Positions 61,801 to 64,000 of a stretch of 64,000 nt of DNA are shown here, piece after piece (position 1 is the first letter of the stretch; each line of letters begins with the position of its first letter). Below the pieces are notes generated by a model. That model had not been told where the DNA came from and searched no databases. It worked only from the letters and a program-made list of their open reading frames with translations. Position numbers and translations under genes: made by a program. Source of the DNA: JAVBLD01 sp031553705 (GTDB lineage: Bacteria > Bacteroidota > Bacteroidia > Bacteroidales > Marinifilaceae); contig JAVBLD010000002.1 in assembly GCA_031553705.1 (NCBI GenBank), forward strand, positions 8,316 through 72,315, in the 5' to 3' direction.

Positions 61801-62967
61801 TTATCTACCTCGTTTTATTTTTAAAATTTTACCTTCGCGTTCGATTGCAATCTTTCCGTTTTGTTCAAATATGCGCAATATCGGATCGATCGTTTCATGA
61901 CGATTGGCAAAGAGTCCGAACCGGTACTCTTTTATTTCGTTGTCTTCAAATACGAGTTCTATATCATACCATCTTTTGATCATGGTCATAATGTCTTCCA
62001 ATCGCTCGTCTATAAAACGGAATTTTCCCTCTTTCCACGCCGTATAGTTTTTTATATCTACTGTTTCAACGGAGGTTTTCTGTTGTATCCGGTCGAATGT
62101 GAATAATTCGTTTGGTTTTAGCAGTACTTTATGTCCGATAGAAGTTCCGGAAATAGCAACCGATCCTTCGGTCAATGCGGTATGGATCCGGCGATCGGTA
62201 GGATAGGAAGAGATGTTGAATTTGGTACTCAATACTTCCACGTTATAATAGGCAGTCCGTACGATAAACGGTTTCTTTTTGTTTTCAGCCACTTCGAAAT
62301 AGGCTTCTCCTTCCAGTTCCACCTCCCGGGTATTTTCGCTGAAACGTACCGGAAAACGAAGTTTGGTCTCGGAATTGAGATATACCATTGTCCCGTCGCT
62401 CAGCCGTAGTTGATATTCCCCACATCTTGGTACGGCCATTTCGTTGTAAATCAATCGATCACCTTTTTGCCCTAATGTATCCTGATAAGAAACGATATGT
62501 CGCTGATTTGTAATGATCGACTGTTCCTGTTTGGCAAAAATGGCATTGGTGCTATCTGTCAGATAGACCACTTCCCCGGTCGAGAGGGTTAATTGGGCCT
62601 TATATTGACCTGGACTGATCATCGGATCAGGTACGGAAGTTGAACTTTCTTTCTTTAGAAAAAAGAGTACGGTGCAGATAGGTAATAACAGAATAGCGGC
62701 GTAACGGGAAATACGCAGGAATACTTTTTTTCTCTCTGCTCTTTTCCGTTTGTATAAAAACTCATTCCAATTATTTTCTTTGTCAAAGGAGGAAAAACGC
62801 TCCCGGTTCGAAAATTGATTCTCCTGCATCCTGATCTCATCATATAAGAGTTGATGCTCTTTTGATGCATTTCGCCAGTTGTCTAACAGGAGTTGCTCTT
62901 CTTCTGTCAATTCCCCTGTTAAAGAAGTGGCGATGAGTTGCGCTATGGTAAAGTGGTCTATGTTCAT
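61801..62967 (-). CDS. FecR-type anti-sigma factor (second copy)
   Basis: 388 residues from the ATG at 62967. The N-terminal cytoplasmic part (NIDHFTIAQLIATSLTGELTE), a membrane segment (YAAILLLPICTVLFFL, near 94-109), a FecR domain with VPRCGEYQLRLSDGTMVYLNSETKLRFPVRF, and the DUF4974 domain at the end (KEGKFRFIDERLEDIMTMIKRWYDIEL). It would pair with the ECF sigma gene at 63107, which is transcribed the other way; the start codons are 139 bases apart. FecR and sigma genes in this group usually face the same way, so the arrangement is unusual. The usual SusC partner downstream is missing. Confidence 0.92.
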   Translation of the reverse strand: MNIDHFTIAQLIATSLTGELTEEEQLLLDNWRNASKEHQLLYDEIRMQENQFSNRERFSSFDKENNWNEFLYKRKRAERKKVFLRISRYAAILLLPICTVLFFLKKESSTSVPDPMISPGQYKAQLTLSTGEVVYLTDSTNAIFAKQEQSIITNQRHIVSYQDTLGQKGDRLIYNEMAVPRCGEYQLRLSDGTMVYLNSETKLRFPVRFSENTREVELEGEAYFEVAENKKKPFIVRTAYYNVEVLSTKFNISSYPTDRRIHTALTEGSVAISGTSIGHKVLLKPNELFTFDRIQQKTSVETVDIKNYTAWKEGKFRFIDERLEDIMTMIKRWYDIELVFEDNEIKEYRFGLFANRHETIDPILRIFEQNGKIAIEREGKILKIKRGR

Positions 62968-63106
62968 TTTATATCTTGTTTTTAATAAGACAATAAAAAT
63001 GAAATTCATGGTGAATGGGGAAATGATTTTTTTGAATATTTCTGTGATCCGCTACTCTGACTTTAGGTTCATTTATTTTTGTATATTTGTTATGTTTTTT
63101 GTTGAT

Positions 63107-63646
63107 ATGGAAACTTCGCTGAAAAGTAATATTGCAGTAATTGATGAGGAAAGATTAAAGAATTTATTTAATAAATTCTTTCAGGCGTTGTGTGTTTTTG
63201 CATCAAGTTATGTGGAAGATGACGCACTGGCGGCGGATATCGTTCAGGAGAGCTATCTGTCCCTTTGGTTTCACCGGGGAGAGTTACGACATGAAAAAAG
63301 TGTAAAATCTTTTCTATATACGATGGTGCGTAACAATTGCCTGAATTCTCTGAAAAAAGAGAAGAGTAGAAAAAGAGGTATGGCATACATGGAGTCTGAT
63401 TTTTTTTGGGAAAATACATTGATTCGGGTGGAATCGTATCGTATGCTCTATAATGCAATTGAAGAGTTGCCCCATCAGACGCGCGAAATTATAAACCTGG
63501 CTTTGGACGGACTTAAAAATGAGGAGATTGCAGAGAGGTTAGGGGTGTCCATAAATACGGTTCATACCTTGAAAAAAGTGGCTTATAAAAAACTAAAGGT
63601 GGCTTTAAAGGATCACTATTATTTGCTGTTCTTCTTATTCTCCTAG
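63107..63646 (+). CDS. ECF-type RNA polymerase sigma factor (second copy)
   Basis: 179 residues from the ATG at 63107; an ATG at 63092 is an alternative. Region 2: FFQALCVFASSYVEDDALAADIVQESYLSLWF. Region 4: LPHQTREIINLALDGLKNEEIAERLGVSINTVHTLKKVAYKKLK. The short divergent gap to FecR holds TATATTTG near 63082, close to a -7 box. A gene beginning at 63996 is its likely target. Confidence 0.9.
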   Translation: METSLKSNIAVIDEERLKNLFNKFFQALCVFASSYVEDDALAADIVQESYLSLWFHRGELRHEKSVKSFLYTMVRNNCLNSLKKEKSRKRGMAYMESDFFWENTLIRVESYRMLYNAIEELPHQTREIINLALDGLKNEEIAERLGVSINTVHTLKKVAYKKLKVALKDHYYLLFFLFS

Positions 63647-63995
63647 ATTTCCGTTTATTGATCTTCTGTTTTATAGCGCACTGGGTCTTATAGAAGCTTT
63701 TGGACTTTTATATTTACGGAGCAAAATCAGATATTTGATAAAAAGTCAGGAATTTTGTCCCCCGAAAATAGAAGCGGGTTGTATGCGATGGCGATAAAAT
63801 CCTATTTAGAATGAATATATATTGCTGTATATCTTTAAAAAAAGTAAAAAACAACTAGGCTTTTTTTCATTTTTTTTGTTTTATATAAAAATAGTAATCT
63901 GTGGAAGTAAAACAATTTTTATATGATTGAAGTTTAAACGGTAAATAGTACCTTTAGTCCATCAGATTACTTGATTAAACAAAAAAAGAGTAATT
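63647..63995. other. Noncoding region before the gene at the right edge
   Basis: No coding sequence was recognised in these 349 bases. TACCTTTA at 63949-63956 with ATTG at 63926-63929 (19-base spacer) is a moderate promoter match. The region probably carries the target promoter for the upstream ECF sigma factor or a housekeeping promoter for the gene at 63996. Confidence 0.4.
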
Positions 63996-64000
63996 ATGAA
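63996..64000 (+). CDS. Start of a gene running off the right edge
   Basis: ATGAA at the end of the window, directly after AGTAATT, looks like the start codon of the next gene. Its position after an ECF sigma/FecR pair suggests a SusC-type transporter, but only two codons are seen. Confidence 0.35.

Overview
The window looks like chromosomal DNA from an anaerobic member of the order Bacteroidales. The evidence is a SusC/SusD pair with ECF sigma and FecR partners, an RpoD of the short Bacteroidetes type, promoters with a TAnnTTTG -7 box and an upstream TTTG, no obvious Shine-Dalgarno sequences, an [FeFe] hydrogenase operon, and a cysteate synthase-like gene. The hydrogenase, the cysteate synthase and the STN-type SusC would suit the Odoribacter/Butyricimonas side of the order, but that placement is inference and was not tested.

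Layout. 1-4 kb: end of a BamA/TamA-type barrel gene, a phosphoethanolamine transferase-like enzyme and a secreted S1 sulfatase. 4-9 kb: a promoter/leader region with a possible 19-codon ORF, an IMP dehydrogenase of the Tritrichomonas-like type, a 28-bp perfect inverted repeat, a hemerythrin/LuxR-regulator pair and mutY. 8.8-17.5 kb: one long leftward gene set. Its promoter-distal half encodes a NuoE/HydA/NuoF-type (HydABC-like, probably electron-bifurcating) hydrogenase with an accessory 2Fe-2S protein. Its promoter-proximal half encodes a likely sensory module: two DRTGG proteins, two HATPase proteins, a PHP phosphoesterase and a divergent hydrogenase-like protein that lacks the proton-relay cysteine.

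17.7-31 kb: a USP-like unknown, a large outer-membrane protein with an HEYRH motif, an AddB-like nuclease, nitroreductase, a FAH-like protein, an acyl-CoA ligase, rpoD, an HtrA protease, and tRNA-Thr(CGU) and tRNA-Pro(UGG). 31-36 kb: a GH3 glycosidase with a small secreted partner, then a remnant of an integrated element (C-terminally truncated tyrosine recombinase, double-HTH protein, zinc-ribbon protein). 36-50 kb: dnaK, a GT-C/TPR membrane protein, cysteate synthase, a YihY/BrkB protein, a START-like protein, an LptF/G permease, fmt, a Spy-like periplasmic protein and a fused aconitase-family enzyme.

50-64 kb: a nutrient-uptake locus (ECF sigma, FecR, SusC, SusD, two lipoproteins, thioredoxin-like protein) with a thioesterase gene antisense between sigma and FecR. 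Next comes a second, disrupted locus: a C-terminal gene fragment, a FecR, and a divergent ECF sigma factor followed by the start of another gene at the right edge. The least ordinary content is the hydrogenase plus sensory-module gene set, the fused aconitase homologue, the phospho-Asp-less regulator paired with hemerythrin, and the overlapping dyads/leader at 4.0-4.2 kb.
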